A DNA stretch of 64,000 nt from Aspidapion aeneum (Eukaryota; Arthropoda; Insecta; Coleoptera; Brentidae). Where the stretch lies: assembly GCA_963576565.1 (NCBI GenBank), contig OY755038.1, positions 15,260,087 to 15,324,086 of the forward strand, given 5' to 3'. This document shows positions 63,401 to 64,000 of this stretch, piece by piece; within the stretch, counting starts at the first letter, position 1; each line of letters starts with the position of its first letter. The notes below the pieces were generated by a model that saw only the letters and a list, made by a program, of their open reading frames with translations, did no database searches and was not told the DNA's origin. The translations under genes were made by a program, and so were the position numbers.

Positions 63401-64000
63401 AAATACGCAGTTTAGATAACCATGTATTTTAATGAACCATATTTGCTTTATGAATTTTTTATTTTTTTAAAAATTCACTCTTTTTTCTTAAAAAGCTGTT
63501 TTGTAAAATACGACGTTTTATACTTGATTGATCGCTTATTGCAAGCTGAGCTATATAAAATAATAGTCGACGGAGTCTGAAACTTTTTTTATTAAGCCCA
63601 ACGTGCCAGAAATGAAAAAAAATTCAAGTTGATAAAAAAAATGTGAAGAGTCACCATTATTGTTTTGATTGATCCGTCGCCTATTGCTTGCCGAGTTCTA
63701 TAAAAATAAAGTCGTCAGAGTAGGAAGCTTTTTTCTTATGTCCAACTTTATCCTTTTCGAATGAAAATGGAAATTCAATTTATTTTCTTCGCAATTTAGA
63801 TAACCCTGTATTTTAATAAACCATATTGGCTTTATGAGGTTTTTTTTCTTAAAAAGCCCTTTTGTAAAATACGACGTTTTATACTTGATTAGTCGCTTAT
63901 TGCAAGCTGAGCTCTATAAAATAATAGTTGACGGAGTATGAAACTTTTTTTATTAAGCCCAACTTTATTCTTCTTACATTAAAATCAAAATTAAAATTAT
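60480..64000. repeat. Diverged satellite, ~300 bp unit with ~2.4 kb higher-order period
   Basis: The unit phrases are aaatacgacgtttt, gcttattgcatgctgagctctataaaataa, gagtcggaaa, and taacacgtgtcagaagttaa followed by atttagataaccctg, ttttaataaaccattttt. The tacgac core recurs at roughly 300 bp steps (for example about 60509, 60808, 61818, 62125, 62616, 62916, 63225), with some shortened units. Units ~2.41 kb apart are more alike than neighbours. The array runs off the window end. Confidence 0.85.

Overview
The window reads as AT-rich, transposon-packed nuclear DNA of an insect. The support is intron-containing coding sequence, insect-type LINE, Penelope and P-like elements, and a telomere-like array built on TTAGG. 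A beetle is plausible because of the mix of elements and the TTGGG telomere-like variant, but species and order cannot be proved from this sequence. There are no bacterial-type genes, CRISPR arrays or operons.

The only host gene I can support is a multi-exon protein tyrosine phosphatase (PTP) on the + strand. Five coding exons (6417-6512, 10443-10560, 35070-35188, 47451-47538, 47706-47782) have AG/GT borders and fully compatible phases, and together give 166 codons. They encode a basic, Ser-rich N-terminus, a helical lead-in segment and the first part of a PTP domain. The catalytic part must lie beyond 64000. Intron 2 is about 24.5 kb and intron 3 about 12.3 kb, so nearly everything else here is intronic repeat DNA.

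Layout: 880-2640 is a minus-strand LINE broken by a Penelope-like element with inverted terminal repeats and a GIY-YIG domain. 2.9-5.3 kb holds three direct copies of a 370 bp repeat. 6.3-10.6 kb holds PTP exons 1 and 2, a Jockey/CR1-like fragment and foldbacks. 10.8-28 kb (intron 2) holds a decayed LINE, foldbacks, (TCTG)n elements, two copies of a MITE with 7 bp target duplications, and palindromes. 28.3-34.1 kb is a foldback split by a 3.8 kb hAT-like insertion that carries a telomere-like array of 10-mers. 35.1-47.8 kb holds PTP exons 3-5 with a tRNA-derived SINE and several MITEs between them. 47.97-49.99 kb is a decayed P-like (THAP) transposon. 50.1-53.2 kb holds two LINE fragments. 53.4-56.6 kb holds hAT remains. 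56.6-60.1 kb holds small elements and another (TCTG)n element. 60.4-64.0 kb is a diverged ~300 bp satellite with a ~2.4 kb higher-order period.

Most of the structure is nested insertion. Several insertions can be dated relative to one another, and three have their target duplication proved by the interrupted host sequence. No clearly new functional system was found. The most interesting points are the PTP with a non-canonical phosphotyrosine loop, the mixed TTAGG/TTGGG array inside a transposon, the three MITE copies with 7 bp duplications, and long palindromes in transcribed introns.
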